DNA of 51,091 bases. Source: Bacteroidales bacterium. GTDB lineage: Bacteria > Bacteroidota > Bacteroidia > Bacteroidales > Bacteroidaceae. The position numbers and the translations under genes are program-made. The notes under the pieces are model-generated. The model saw only the letters and a program-made list of their open reading frames with translations, was not told the origin of the DNA and made no database searches. Below, one piece after another: positions 15,320-25,306 of the stretch (position 1 is its first letter; each line of letters begins with the position of its first letter). The stretch covers positions 1-51,091 of the forward strand of contig JAATGU010000011.1 in NCBI GenBank assembly GCA_015654535.1, written 5' to 3'.

Positions 15320-18300
15320 CTGGTTGAATTGAATAGTTCGTCTCAATTTGTTCGGGTAGTCGATTGTGCTTTACGGCATGTTCTCTCCACCAACACTGAA
15401 GAACCGGTACCACAAACATGGTCATGGTCTGAATCAACATCCCCCCAAATGTGGGAATAGCCATAGGCACCATTATGTCAGAGCCCTTTCCTGTAGAAGT
15501 CAGTACCGGTAACAAGGCTATTAAAGTAGCCGCCGTAGTCATTGAAGCTGCACGCACCCTTTTGAGTCCGGCTCTCACTACAGCTTCACGAATTTCATCC
15601 TTATTGGTTGGTTTCTCATCAAGAAACATTTGATGAATATAGGTTCCCATCAGAACTCCGTCATTAGTAGCTATACCAAAAAGAGCAATGAATCCTACCC
15701 AAACCGCGACACTCAGATTAATAGTATGCATCTGAAACAGATCCCGCATATTCATTCCGGCAATGTTAAAGTTAAGAAACCAGTCTTGTCCATAAAGCCA
15801 GATGAGTATAAATCCTCCGGCAAAAGCAACAAATACACCCGAGAAATGAATGAACGATGCCGTTACTGATTTGAAGCGAAAATAGAGAATCAGCAAAATC
15901 AGCATTAGACTAATCGGTATTACAATCAATAACCGGCTCGTTGCCCGTGCCTGCTGTTCATAGTTTCCGGCAAATTTGTATGTTACTCCTTTCGGTAATG
16001 CAATCTTGCCTTCCTTAATATTGGCATCCAATACTTTTTGCGCCTCGTTCACCACATCAACTTCTGCTTTATCAGATACTTTATCAAAGATAACATAACC
16101 TACCAGAAAAGTATTTTCGCTCTGTATCATTTGCGCTCCTTTGGCATAATTAATATCCGCCAGTTCATTCAGAGGTACTTGCACACCGGTAGAAGTCGGT
16201 ATCAGTATCTGACCAAGTGACTGTGGATTGTCACGCAATTCCCTTGCATAACGTAAACGAATAGGGAAACGTTCACGACCTTCCACAGACGTAGAAAGTT
16301 TCATTCCGCCTACAGCCGCACCAATCACCTCTTGCAAATCGGAAACCTTAACGCCATAACGCGCCATATTCTCCCTGTTCAACTTTATTTCGAGATAAGG
16401 AGCACCTACTGCCCTATCATAAAATACAGATGCCGGAAGCACAGAAGGAACTTCTTTTAAAGCTTTTTCCATCATCTTTCCCGCTTTTTCAATGGATTCC
16501 AGGTCGGGACCATAAACTTTCAATCCCATTGGTGCCCTCATTCCGGTGGAAAGCATCACCATACGTGTGGCAATAGGTTGAAGTTTGGGTGCAGATGTCA
16601 ATCCGGGAAGATGGGTAACTTTAACTATCTCATCCCAGATTTCATTTTTATTTTTTATCTGAGGACGCCATTGACGGTAATATTCTCCATATTTATCGGG
16701 AATCAGGCTATCTTTTGGAATTATACGAAGTCCTTTCTCCGGATCGTATGTTTGACCTCCAACAAGCATAAATCTTTTTTTCCGGTCAACCTTAAACCGT
16801 GCCCGCTGACCATTATCATCCAACATATATTCCGGACGATAATTGATTGTATTTTCATACATTTGAATGGGCGCAGGATCCAAAGCTGAATTAGCCCTTC
16901 CCCATTTACCTACAGCTAATTCTACTTCGGGGATACTCTTTAGACGTCTATCCAGCTTTTCTATATTCTGAAGATTTTGTTCCACCCCAGAATGTGGCAT
17001 ACTAGTAGGCATCAACAAATACGAACCTTCATCCAGATTAGGCATAAATTCTTTTCCTACACCAGGAAATTTATTATTGGCGGCACTCCAAAAGGTCGTT
17101 TTTCTAAATGTATTCCAACCTACAGTTTCAAACCCTTTGGCCACAAAACCGAATGTATTGTCAAAACCCATCCATATCACCAATCCAAACAATAAAGTAA
17201 TCAGGGGAATAGCAATGAACTTCAACCTATTAGCTAAACACCAACGAAGAATTCGTTCATAATGAATGACCAACGACCACAACAGCGCCAAAATAACGGC
17301 CACTATTCCTGCAACAAATAACATATTGAGTAGGATCCCGTTTTGTGGTCCCAATGGCAACCATTCTGATGATAATAAATAGACAGCCGTAAGCAACGTA
17401 ATACCTATATTGATATAATTTGGATAATGTCCTTTTCCCGGTTTCCATTTATAGGCCAGCAGATTATTTATTCCTATAGCAGTCAGAGCCAGTGCAGGCA
17501 TTACTCCACTGAAGGCAAACAGTAATAGACCAACCACAATCAAAAGCAAGTTGACAATTTTGCGAATACCTCGTCTTGGTATATTCAAAGAAAAGATCCA
17601 ATAGGCCAATGTTGGTAATAAAATCAGTCCCAGAACAAAAGCTGATGCCAAAGCAAACGTTTTGGTATAAGCCAATGGGTGAAACATCTTACCCTCCTGA
17701 GCCTGCATCGCAAAAACCGGAATAAAACTTATAATGGTAGTCAGCATTGCAGTACTAATTGCACCGGATACTTCTGTCACTGAATTATAAATGAGAGTTA
17801 CAAGATACTGTCCATGAGCTTTCTCTCTGTTCTCAGGAAAATCCAGATGCCGGACTATATTCTCCATAAACACCACTCCCACGTCGACCATTACACCAAT
17901 CGCAATGGCAATACCGGATAGCGCCACTATATTTGCTTCCACTCCTACATATCGCATAATAATAAAGGTAGATAAAACCGCTAACGGAAGCATGCCTGCT
18001 ATCACTATAGAAGCTCGCATATTGACTACCAACACAATCACAACAATGATACAGATCAATATTTCATGCGTCAATGCACTTTCAAGTGTGCCTATTGTCT
18101 CCTTGATCAACTGGGTACGATCATAGAACGGCACAACTGTTACTTTGGATACAGTGCCATCGGGAAGAACTTTTTGAGGCAATCCGGACTCAATCTCTTT
18201 TATTTTATCTTTTACATGGGTAATCACTTCCATGGGATTCGAGCCATATCTTGCCACAACCACGGCTCCTACGGCTTCCATCCCCTCTTTGTCCAGTCCT

Positions 18301-19175
18301 CCACGGCGGGTTGCCGGACCATAATTAACCACCGCAATATCTTTTATTCTCACGGGGATATTATTACGAGACGTCACAACCGAATTCTCCAAGTCGGCAA
18401 TATTCTTAATATATCCCAGTCCCCTAATCAGATACTCTACTTTGTTCACTTCCATGGTTTCAGCACCGATATCCAAATTACTTTTTTTTACCGCATCCAT
18501 CACATCCATAACTGATACGCCAAAAGAGCGCATGGCCTCAGGGTTCAGATCCACTTGAAATTCTTTCACGTATCCACCTACAGAAGCTACTTCAGAAACC
18601 CCTTCGGCACTGGCCAAGGAATATTTTACATAATAATCCTGAATGGTACGTAACTCCTGAGGGTCCCATCCGCCGGTAGGTTTTCCTGTCTTTGGATTTC
18701 TACCTTCGAGCGTATACCAAAAGATTTGTCCTAATGCCGTGGCATCAGGCCCTAAAGAGGGTTGAACACCATCGGGAAGCGTACCCGAAGGTAATGAATT
18801 TAGTTTCTCTAATATTCGTGAACGACTCCAATAGAATTCCACATCATCACTAAATATTATATATATAAAGGACATTCCAAACATAGAAGTACTACGGATG
18901 GTCTTAACTCCGGGAATACCCAGTAAAGAGGTGGTTAAAGGATAGGTAATTTGATCTTGAATATCTTTTGGTGATCTTCCCATCCATTCCGTGGCAACAA
19001 TCTGCTGATTATCACCTACATCTGGAATTGCATCCACGGCAACAGGGTCACGAGGTAATAAGCCACCATGCCAGTTAAACGGGGCTGTAGCCAATCCCCA
19101 TACTATTATCACAATCAATAGGATGAAAGTAATAACTCTGTTCTCAAGAAAATACTTGATGATTTTATTAAGCAT
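15309..19175 (-). CDS. cusA: CusA/CzcA-family heavy-metal RND efflux pump
   Basis: A 1288-residue inner-membrane proton antiporter, slightly longer than the about 1040 residues of the E. coli protein. The ATG at 19175 is chosen (MLNKIIKYFLENRVITF); a start at 19217 would add a non-conserved tail. It shows the family features: DPVAVDAIPDVGDNQ and GRSPKDIQDQITYPL after the first membrane helix, IAIAIGVMVDVGVVFMENI in TM4, periplasmic MLSTGMRAPMGLKVYG with the methionine expected for copper/silver pumps, and a second six-helix half ending near VVPVLQCWW. Extra membrane segments are inserted in the middle (about 520-660). It exports Cu(I)/Ag(I), or possibly Zn/Co/Cd, with the adaptor and channel encoded after it. 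Confidence 0.93.
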   Translation of the reverse strand: MLNKIIKYFLENRVITFILLIVIIVWGLATAPFNWHGGLLPRDPVAVDAIPDVGDNQQIVATEWMGRSPKDIQDQITYPLTTSLLGIPGVKTIRSTSMFGMSFIYIIFSDDVEFYWSRSRILEKLNSLPSGTLPDGVQPSLGPDATALGQIFWYTLEGRNPKTGKPTGGWDPQELRTIQDYYVKYSLASAEGVSEVASVGGYVKEFQVDLNPEAMRSFGVSVMDVMDAVKKSNLDIGAETMEVNKVEYLIRGLGYIKNIADLENSVVTSRNNIPVRIKDIAVVNYGPATRRGGLDKEGMEAVGAVVVARYGSNPMEVITHVKDKIKEIESGLPQKVLPDGTVSKVTVVPFYDRTQLIKETIGTLESALTHEILICIIVVIVLVVNMRASIVIAGMLPLAVLSTFIIMRYVGVEANIVALSGIAIAIGVMVDVGVVFMENIVRHLDFPENREKAHGQYLVTLIYNSVTEVSGAISTAMLTTIISFIPVFAMQAQEGKMFHPLAYTKTFALASAFVLGLILLPTLAYWIFSLNIPRRGIRKIVNLLLIVVGLLLFAFSGVMPALALTAIGINNLLAYKWKPGKGHYPNYINIGITLLTAVYLLSSEWLPLGPQNGILLNMLFVAGIVAVILALLWSLVIHYERILRWCLANRLKFIAIPLITLLFGLVIWMGFDNTFGFVAKGFETVGWNTFRKTTFWSAANNKFPGVGKEFMPNLDEGSYLLMPTSMPHSGVEQNLQNIEKLDRRLKSIPEVELAVGKWGRANSALDPAPIQMYENTINYRPEYMLDDNGQRARFKVDRKKRFMLVGGQTYDPEKGLRIIPKDSLIPDKYGEYYRQWRPQIKNKNEIWDEIVKVTHLPGLTSAPKLQPIATRMVMLSTGMRAPMGLKVYGPDLESIEKAGKMMEKALKEVPSVLPASVFYDRAVGAPYLEIKLNRENMARYGVKVSDLQEVIGAAVGGMKLSTSVEGRERFPIRLRYARELRDNPQSLGQILIPTSTGVQVPLNELADINYAKGAQMIQSENTFLVGYVIFDKVSDKAEVDVVNEAQKVLDANIKEGKIALPKGVTYKFAGNYEQQARATSRLLIVIPISLMLILLILYFRFKSVTASFIHFSGVFVAFAGGFILIWLYGQDWFLNFNIAGMNMRDLFQMHTINLSVAVWVGFIALFGIATNDGVLMGTYIHQMFLDEKPTNKDEIREAVVRAGLKRVRAASMTTAATLIALLPVLTSTGKGSDIMVPMAIPTFGGMLIQTMTMFVVPVLQCWWREHAVKHNRLPEQIETNYSIQPDEK

Positions 19176-19199
19176 ATTATTCTTGTTAATTATATAATT

Positions 19200-19284
19200 A
19201 GGCAATAACCAACCCATTCAGATCATTAATCTGATAGGTTGACATTAACAATTACAGCATAAACAAAAGCATAGCCTATTGCCT
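19200..19284 (-). other. Nested inverted-repeat leader before cusA
   Basis: Three inverted repeats are nested: AGGCAATA (19200-19207) with TATTGCCT (19277-19284); CAACC (19210-19214) with GGTTG (19237-19241); and TCAGAT (19218-19223) with ATCTGA (19229-19234) around CATTA. As RNA these could form a two-level hairpin between the HYC_CC_PP gene and cusA. It may set the expression ratio within the operon or respond to metal; nothing known was matched. Confidence 0.4.
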
Positions 19285-19328
19285 CCTTAAAAGAATATGT
19301 AGAGCTATTATGCTTGTTTATCAGTAAT

Positions 19329-19745
19329 TTAGCAAATATTATTGACTAAAAATGGAGGCGCACGAAGCCCTCCGATACTAACAACAATATGGTTTTGAAA
19401 AGGTGAAAGATAGGGCGCAAAATGTAAGGATTCTGCGGTTTTCACTCCATATAAAGTGAATGTGTTTGAATATAAAAAAAATAAATCAGACAAGAAACTA
19501 AAAGAAAGAAGAGGATTAACCTGCTGAACCTGCCCAGGTACATATTCATCCTGAACTTTGTAAATATGAGATACATCCTTGCACTTTTTACATGCTTTAT
19601 CCATACCGGAGCAACAAGAATTTGCTTCATGATCAATGGACACAGAAACTAACTTACCCTCACAGAAATGACTATTGACAGAGACCCCTGAGGTACTTAT
19701 CAATAGAAACAAAATAGCCAATAGGTGAGTAAGCTTTTTAATCAT
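19329..19745 (-). CDS. HYC_CC_PP-type small cysteine-rich exported protein
   Basis: A 138-residue protein with a signal peptide (MIKKLTHLLAILFLLISTSGVSV). It shows the three landmarks of the Bacteroidetes HYC_CC_PP group: HFCEGKL after the signal (HFC in place of HYC), SCCSGMDKACKKCKD with a CC and further cysteines in the centre, and GGLRAPPFL near the C-terminus. The function of the family is not established; its cysteine pattern and its usual neighbourhood beside copper efflux genes suggest metal sensing or binding in the periplasm. Here it is the first gene of the efflux operon, 153 bp ahead of cusA, with a good promoter box upstream. Confidence 0.8.
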   Translation of the reverse strand: MIKKLTHLLAILFLLISTSGVSVNSHFCEGKLVSVSIDHEANSCCSGMDKACKKCKDVSHIYKVQDEYVPGQVQQVNPLLSFSFLSDLFFLYSNTFTLYGVKTAESLHFAPYLSPFQNHIVVSIGGLRAPPFLVNNIC

Positions 19746-19781
19746 TTCTCTACACTTTTCGTGTCTTTAAAAATAGAATAT

Positions 19782-19790
19782 GCAAAAGTA
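19782..19790 (-). promoter_or_regulatory. Putative -7 box of the copper efflux operon, within an inverted repeat
   Basis: On the minus strand the sequence reads TACTTTTGC, matching TAnnTTTG, 36 bp ahead of the ATG at 19745. It is part of an inverted repeat, CAAAAGTAA (19783-19791) with TTACTTTTG (19803-19811), which might be an operator overlapping the promoter. Confidence 0.5.
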
Positions 19791-19881
19791 ACAATATTCC
19801 ATTTACTTTTGTTCCAAAAAAAGAAAAATAACATTGTAAATTATATTTTAACTCTCTTTTATACATTAGATCGCAAAGAAT

Positions 19882-20379
19882 CTACACTTCCTTTTGATAA
19901 AACATCAAATCCAGATAATGATTGAACTTACGGGCTACTTTTTTTATATTTCCACAACAAGTATAACCACACTTTTCAAACAAATGTCGACTAACCAGAT
20001 TATCCGCCGATATTAAAGCAACAATATTCGTGAATCCTCCATCATGAACAAAAGGTTCAATCCGCTGTAAGGCTTCTGTTCCATATCCTTTTCCTTCAAA
20101 TCCAGGCAGTAGATAAAGGGTTATTTCCACAGATACACTAAAAGCCGATCGGGGTTTAAACTTATTAAAATAACAAAAACCACATTTTTCTCCTTCGGGA
20201 GTAATCAGCAAAAAAGAACGATAAAAAGAATCTTTTACAGGAACAAAACTTCTGATATCTTCCATAGGGACTGGCTCTATGGAGTAAACTACTGTAGTGT
20301 TAAGCGTGTAGTAGTCATACACTTCTTTGACAAATGGAAGATCTTCTTCTTCAAGTTCCACAAATTCTAAGCGATTCAT
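19882..20379 (-). CDS. GNAT-family N-acetyltransferase (RimJ/RimL type)
   Basis: A 165-residue acyltransferase. The acetyl-CoA-binding motif A is LLPGFEGKGYGTEALQRI at about 93-110 (Q/RxxGxG/A form: GKGYGT), followed by NIVALISADNLVSRHLFEKCGY at about 118-139, the usual end of the fold. The N-terminal strand starts MNRLEFVELEEEDLPFVKEVYDYY. It would acetylate a small amine or the N-terminus of a protein; the acceptor cannot be told. Single gene with its own promoter box upstream on the minus strand. Confidence 0.85.
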   Translation of the reverse strand: MNRLEFVELEEEDLPFVKEVYDYYTLNTTVVYSIEPVPMEDIRSFVPVKDSFYRSFLLITPEGEKCGFCYFNKFKPRSAFSVSVEITLYLLPGFEGKGYGTEALQRIEPFVHDGGFTNIVALISADNLVSRHLFEKCGYTCCGNIKKVARKFNHYLDLMFYQKEV

Positions 20380-20405
20380 CCTGTTCTTTATTTATTTTTA
20401 GGTGC

Positions 20406-20413
20406 CAAAGATA
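20406..20413 (-). promoter_or_regulatory. Putative -7 box of the GNAT gene
   Basis: On the minus strand TATCTTTG matches the Bacteroidetes -7 consensus, 26 bp before the ATG at 20379. Confidence 0.45.
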
Positions 20414-20534
20414 ATTATTTTTAAAAGAACTTCGATTAGTAGTGCTAAACTTCTTTCAATTCTTCTGCAAAGAGCGCTTAATGATCAAAGAAAGAAAAAG
20501 TAATTATCAAGAAACAACTTCTCACTATTTTACG

Positions 20535-20543
20535 TAAATTTGC
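20535..20543 (+). promoter_or_regulatory. Putative -7 box of the response regulator / mnmA unit
   Basis: TAAATTTGC fits TAnnTTTG and lies 38 bp ahead of the ATG at 20582. A transcription start just after it would place the in-frame TTG-like starts near 20540 upstream of or at the transcript end, which supports the ATG at 20582. Confidence 0.5.
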
Positions 20544-20581
20544 AGCGGATTGATACACAAGAACAAAGGAGACATAGGATC

Positions 20582-21226
20582 ATGAGAGAATACATTATTG
20601 CAGACAATCAAGATATTACCAAGGCAGGTATGCTGTTTTTATTGGATGGATTAAAGGATGTAGGCAATATTTCGGAAGTCGACAACCGCTCGGAACTGAT
20701 CAAAGAATTCCGTTCTTTTCCTGAAGCAGTGGTTATTCTAGACTATACACTCTTTGATTTTGGAGGAGCAGACGAATTGCTGATTCTACACGAACGCTTC
20801 CCAAAGATAGACTGGATTCTGTTCTCGGAAGACCTTAGTGAAGAGTTTGTGAAACGCATCCTTTACAGCAGTCAGTCGTTCAGTTTTGTGATGAAAGATA
20901 ATTCGAAAGAAGAAATAACATCCGCTTTACAGTGCGCCATGCACAAAGAACGCTTCATATGTAACCATATAAGTAATATGCTCATTGGTAAGCAAAACAC
21001 TCTGCCCAAGGAAACGGTGTTGACCAACACGGAAAAAATTATTTTAAAAGAAATTGCATTAGGAAAAACTACTAAAGAAATTGCAGCCGAACGGAACTTG
21101 AGCTTTCATACCATCAACTCTCATCGAAAAAATATTTTTCGAAAACTGGAAGTCAATAATGTTCACGAAGCAATTAAATATGCCATGAGAGCAGGGATTG
21201 TGGATCTGGCAGAATATTATATATAA
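20582..21226 (+). CDS. NarL/FixJ-type response regulator (receiver plus LuxR HTH)
   Basis: A 214-residue regulator. The ATG at 20582 is chosen since it begins the receiver ([16 protein letters not shown]) and has AAGGAG 15 bp upstream. The receiver domain (1-125) has the acidic pair near residue 8 (ADNQD), the phosphoacceptor D54 in [10 protein letters not shown] and the conserved Lys105 in FVMKDNS. The GerE/LuxR helix-turn-helix (about 145-208) includes [20 protein letters not shown] and [15 protein letters not shown]. No histidine kinase is adjacent, so its partner must be elsewhere. It is followed after 10 bp by mnmA, probably in the same transcript. Confidence 0.9.
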   Translation: MREYIIADNQDITKAGMLFLLDGLKDVGNISEVDNRSELIKEFRSFPEAVVILDYTLFDFGGADELLILHERFPKIDWILFSEDLSEEFVKRILYSSQSFSFVMKDNSKEEITSALQCAMHKERFICNHISNMLIGKQNTLPKETVLTNTEKIILKEIALGKTTKEIAAERNLSFHTINSHRKNIFRKLEVNNVHEAIKYAMRAGIVDLAEYYI

Positions 21227-21236
21227 AAACATTTTT

Positions 21237-22304
21237 ATGGAAATAGCAACATTACTCTCAGGAGGTGTAGACAGTTCAGTTGTGGTACATCTTCTAAAGG
21301 AACAAGGATATGACCCGGCACTTTTTTACATTAAAATCGGGATGGATGGAGACGAAGATCTGACTTGCAGTGCGGAAGAGGATATTGAAATGGCTTCTTA
21401 TATTGCCCGCAAATATGGTTGTCGATTTGAAATTGTAGATTTACAAAAAGAATATTGGGACAATGTAGTGACTTATACTATCGACAAAGTTCGCCGCGGA
21501 CTCACTCCTAATCCGGACGTGATGTGCAACAAACTGATTAAGTTTGGCTGCTTTGAAAAAAGATATGGAAAGGATTTTGATAAAACAGCCACAGGACATT
21601 ACGCTACCACAACAGAAAAAGATGGAAAGATCTACCTCTCCACAGCCAAAGATCCATTGAAGGATCAAACAGATTTTCTGGCACAGATTGATTACTTGCA
21701 GGTATCCAAATTAATGTTCCCTATCGGAGAGTTGATGAAAAGCGAAGTCCGGGAAGTAGCCGCTCGTGCCGCCCTTCCAAGCGCTACCAGAAAAGATAGC
21801 CAAGGCATCTGTTTTCTTGGAAAAATCAACTACAATGACTTTATCCGCCGTTATTTAGGTGAAAAAGAGGGAAAAATTGTAGAACTGGAAACAGGAAAAG
21901 TGTTAGGTACACATAAGGGATATTGGTTTCACACCATTGGTCAGCGCAAGGGATTGGGACTAAGCGGAGGTCCTTGGTTTGTAATCAAAAAGGATATGGA
22001 GGAAAACATCATCTACGTCTCTTGTGGATACGAAGTGGAAACACAATACGGTAATGAATTCAGCATGCGCGATTTTCATTTCATCACGGATAATCCTTGG
22101 GAATCTTTCAAAGAGTCTGTAGACGTGACCTTTAAGATTCGCCACACGCCCGAATTTATACCCGGTAAAATTACCCGGAAAGGTGATATCTACAACATAG
22201 AATCCACGGAAAAGTTGCAAGGCATTGCTCCGGGGCAGTTTGGTGTGGTGTATGATAAAGACTCTCACATCTGCATTGGTAGCGGAGAAATACAAATAAT
22301 GTAG
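21237..22304 (+). CDS. mnmA: tRNA-specific 2-thiouridylase MnmA
   Basis: A 355-residue enzyme that adds the 2-thio group to the wobble uridine (U34) of tRNAs for Lys, Glu and Gln, using ATP and a sulfur relay. The ATG at 21237 gives the standard N-terminus; an earlier in-frame ATG overlaps the regulator gene. The PP-loop SGGVDSS is at residues 8-14, the catalytic Cys97 lies in [13 protein letters not shown] and the second Cys192 in DSQGICFLG. Central GHYA (120-123) and [16 protein letters not shown] are also present. Length is normal. Bacteroides often carry two mnmA paralogs, and this may be either. Confidence 0.96.
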   Translation: MEIATLLSGGVDSSVVVHLLKEQGYDPALFYIKIGMDGDEDLTCSAEEDIEMASYIARKYGCRFEIVDLQKEYWDNVVTYTIDKVRRGLTPNPDVMCNKLIKFGCFEKRYGKDFDKTATGHYATTTEKDGKIYLSTAKDPLKDQTDFLAQIDYLQVSKLMFPIGELMKSEVREVAARAALPSATRKDSQGICFLGKINYNDFIRRYLGEKEGKIVELETGKVLGTHKGYWFHTIGQRKGLGLSGGPWFVIKKDMEENIIYVSCGYEVETQYGNEFSMRDFHFITDNPWESFKESVDVTFKIRHTPEFIPGKITRKGDIYNIESTEKLQGIAPGQFGVVYDKDSHICIGSGEIQIM

Positions 22305-22346
22305 CCGGAACTTTTTAATTTATCACTAAATTAAAACGTCCCGGCT
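22303..22346. terminator. Terminator between mnmA and the GNAT/metY/cysK genes
   Basis: A long hairpin begins inside the mnmA stop codon: AGCCGG (22303-22308) with CCGGCT (22341-22346), and TTTTAATTTA (22313-22322) with TAAATTAAAA (22327-22336) around a 4-nt loop. It sits between converging genes and may serve both. Confidence 0.6.
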
Positions 22347-22412
22347 AACCAACTCAAAACAACAACAATAAAAACCAAGAGTAAACAAAAGAAGATCACC
22401 ACCTCTGTGGCA

Positions 22413-22880
22413 TCATAGATCCAATTCCATCATAATGTTGCAACGACTGTAAGAAGCTTTGCGGATGGGAACTTGTACAAAACCAAGATTCCGATAAAGA
22501 GCAATGGATGCTTCCATCTTTGTATTCCCTTCTAAAAAAATCTTTTTATATCCGTTGCCTCGAGCATAAGCCAATACGGCTTCGCCCAGCAGACGCCCTA
22601 CCCCATTGCCTTGATATCGAGGGGCGACAGCCATCTTTGCCAATTCATATTTGTTTTGCTGAGGATGGGCAATAAGCGCGCAGCACCCTACCGCGCGTCC
22701 CGCTTCATTAACAGCAAAGAAAATTTGTCCACCTTTATTCAGAATGTATTCTTTAGGGTCGTTAAGCACGGCTTGGTCTGAACTTTCCAGATGAAAGAAA
22801 GTCGTAATCCATTCAGAATTAAGTCGGACAAAATCTTTAAGGTAGGCTGGCTGATATAATTCAATTCTCAGCTCACCCAT
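22413..22880 (-). CDS. GNAT-family N-acetyltransferase
   Basis: A 155-residue acetyltransferase. The ATG at 22880 lies 2 bp after the metY stop, implying translational coupling; reading on to an upstream TTG would overlap metY. Motif A is APRYQGNGVGRLLGEAVLAYA (QGNGVG, residues about 87-107 of the chain), followed by KIFLEGNTKMEASIALYRNLGF, the classic C-terminal half. N-terminal strand LRIELYQPAYLKDFV. Substrate not predictable; its position after metY and cysK hints at an amino-acid-related acceptor, but this is weak. Confidence 0.85.
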   Translation of the reverse strand: MGELRIELYQPAYLKDFVRLNSEWITTFFHLESSDQAVLNDPKEYILNKGGQIFFAVNEAGRAVGCCALIAHPQQNKYELAKMAVAPRYQGNGVGRLLGEAVLAYARGNGYKKIFLEGNTKMEASIALYRNLGFVQVPIRKASYSRCNIMMELDL

Positions 22881-22882
22881 AA

Positions 22883-24190
<1,308 letters not shown>

Positions 24191-24197
24191 TTATTAT

Positions 24198-25148
24198 TTA
24201 TAGTGGATATTCATCAAAAGCGTAAAGTAAAGTGGAAAGATAACGTTCGCCGGTATCCGGAAGCAATACCACAATGTTTTTCCCTGCATTCTCAGGGCGT
24301 TTGGCCAGTTCTACTGCTGCAAAAACAGCTGCACCGGAAGATATTCCCACTAAAAGCCCTTCTTGAGAAGCCAGCTCTCTGCCGGTACGTATTGCATCAT
24401 CATTGCTTATCTGAAGAATTTCATCCACTACATGGTCGGTATCATATATTTTAGGAACAAAGCCGGCACCTATACCTTGGATTTTGTGCGGACCAGATTT
24501 TCCTCCGGATAAAACAGGAGAATCTTTAGGTTCCACAGCCACAATCTTTACGTTAGGATTATGTGCTTTCAGAGCCTCACCAACACCCGTTATCGTGCCA
24601 CCTGTACCCACGCCGGCTATAAAGATATCCACTTTGCCGTCAGTATCTCTCCAAACCTCTTCACCTGTTGTTTTGCGGTGAATAGCAGGATTAGCAGGAT
24701 TTTCAAACTGTTGTAAGATAATTGAATTAGGCGTTTCATCCTTAATTTCACCAGCTTTTGCAATAGCTCCTTTCATGCCCTCCGAGCCAGGAGTAAGAAC
24801 GATTGTAGCACCCAATGCTTTCAATAGATTTCTCCGCTCAATACTCATTGTATCCGGCATAGTTAATATTAATTTATATTTCTTTACCGCTGCTACAAAA
24901 GCAAGTCCCACTCCCATGTTGCCACTGGTTGGTTCTACAATAACGCTATCTTGCTTTAAAAGACCCTTTTCCTCTGCATCTGTAATCATTGCAAAGGCCG
25001 GACGATCTTTCACACTGCCCGCAGGATTAAAATACTCTAGTTTTGCAATCACTGTTGCTTTCAGTTCTTTACGTGCGTTAAAATGAGACAGTTCCAATAA
25101 AGGAGTATTTCCTATCAGATCTGTTAATTGTTTTGCGATCTTTGTCAT
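24198..25148 (-). CDS. cysK: Cysteine synthase A
   Basis: A 316-residue PLP enzyme that makes cysteine from O-acetylserine and sulfide. The ATG at 25148 gives the regular N-terminus ([20 protein letters not shown]); an in-frame ATG at 25211 falls inside the promoter and is rejected. The PLP lysine is K47 in [11 protein letters not shown]; the substrate loop EPTSGNMG and the PLP phosphate-binding glycines [12 protein letters not shown] are intact, and VGISSGAA marks the C-terminal part. It heads the cysK-metY-GNAT transcript. Confidence 0.96.
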   Translation of the reverse strand: MTKIAKQLTDLIGNTPLLELSHFNARKELKATVIAKLEYFNPAGSVKDRPAFAMITDAEEKGLLKQDSVIVEPTSGNMGVGLAFVAAVKKYKLILTMPDTMSIERRNLLKALGATIVLTPGSEGMKGAIAKAGEIKDETPNSIILQQFENPANPAIHRKTTGEEVWRDTDGKVDIFIAGVGTGGTITGVGEALKAHNPNVKIVAVEPKDSPVLSGGKSGPHKIQGIGAGFVPKIYDTDHVVDEILQISNDDAIRTGRELASQEGLLVGISSGAAVFAAVELAKRPENAGKNIVVLLPDTGERYLSTLLYAFDEYPL

Positions 25149-25181
25149 AATCTTATTGTTTTTATTATTATTTTTAATATT

Positions 25182-25190
25182 GCAAAGATA
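25182..25190 (-). promoter_or_regulatory. cysK: Promoter of cysK-metY-GNAT
   Basis: On the minus strand TATCTTTGC matches TAnnTTTG, 33 bp before the ATG. A TTATTG lies about 20 bp upstream, the spacing expected for a -33 element. Confidence 0.6.
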
Positions 25191-25269
25191 ATAGGTAGAA
25201 TGAGTATACACAATAACGTAAAATAGTCATTTTAGTACCACAATTATGGTATAAATCAAGAAAAATACC

Positions 25270-25278
25270 TAAGTTTGC
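25270..25278 (+). promoter_or_regulatory. Putative -7 box of the S41-like lipoprotein gene
   Basis: TAAGTTTGC matches TAnnTTTG. The first in-frame ATG (25289) is only 10 bp downstream and would be nearly leaderless; the ATG at 25307 fits better. Confidence 0.5.
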
Positions 25279-25306
25279 AACGAATAACATGCAATGTTAC
25301 AAAAAA

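Noticed and set aside
18066..18515. 149-codon plus-strand open frame opposite cusA
   Set aside because: It lies wholly inside the strongly supported cusA gene, has no domain-like features and no promoter; it is an antisense shadow, as are the other open frames opposite large genes.
25149..25306. Riboswitch (SAM or similar) ahead of cysK-metY
   Set aside because: The leader between the -7 box and the cysK start is only about 30 nt and holds no stem structure; no room for a riboswitch.
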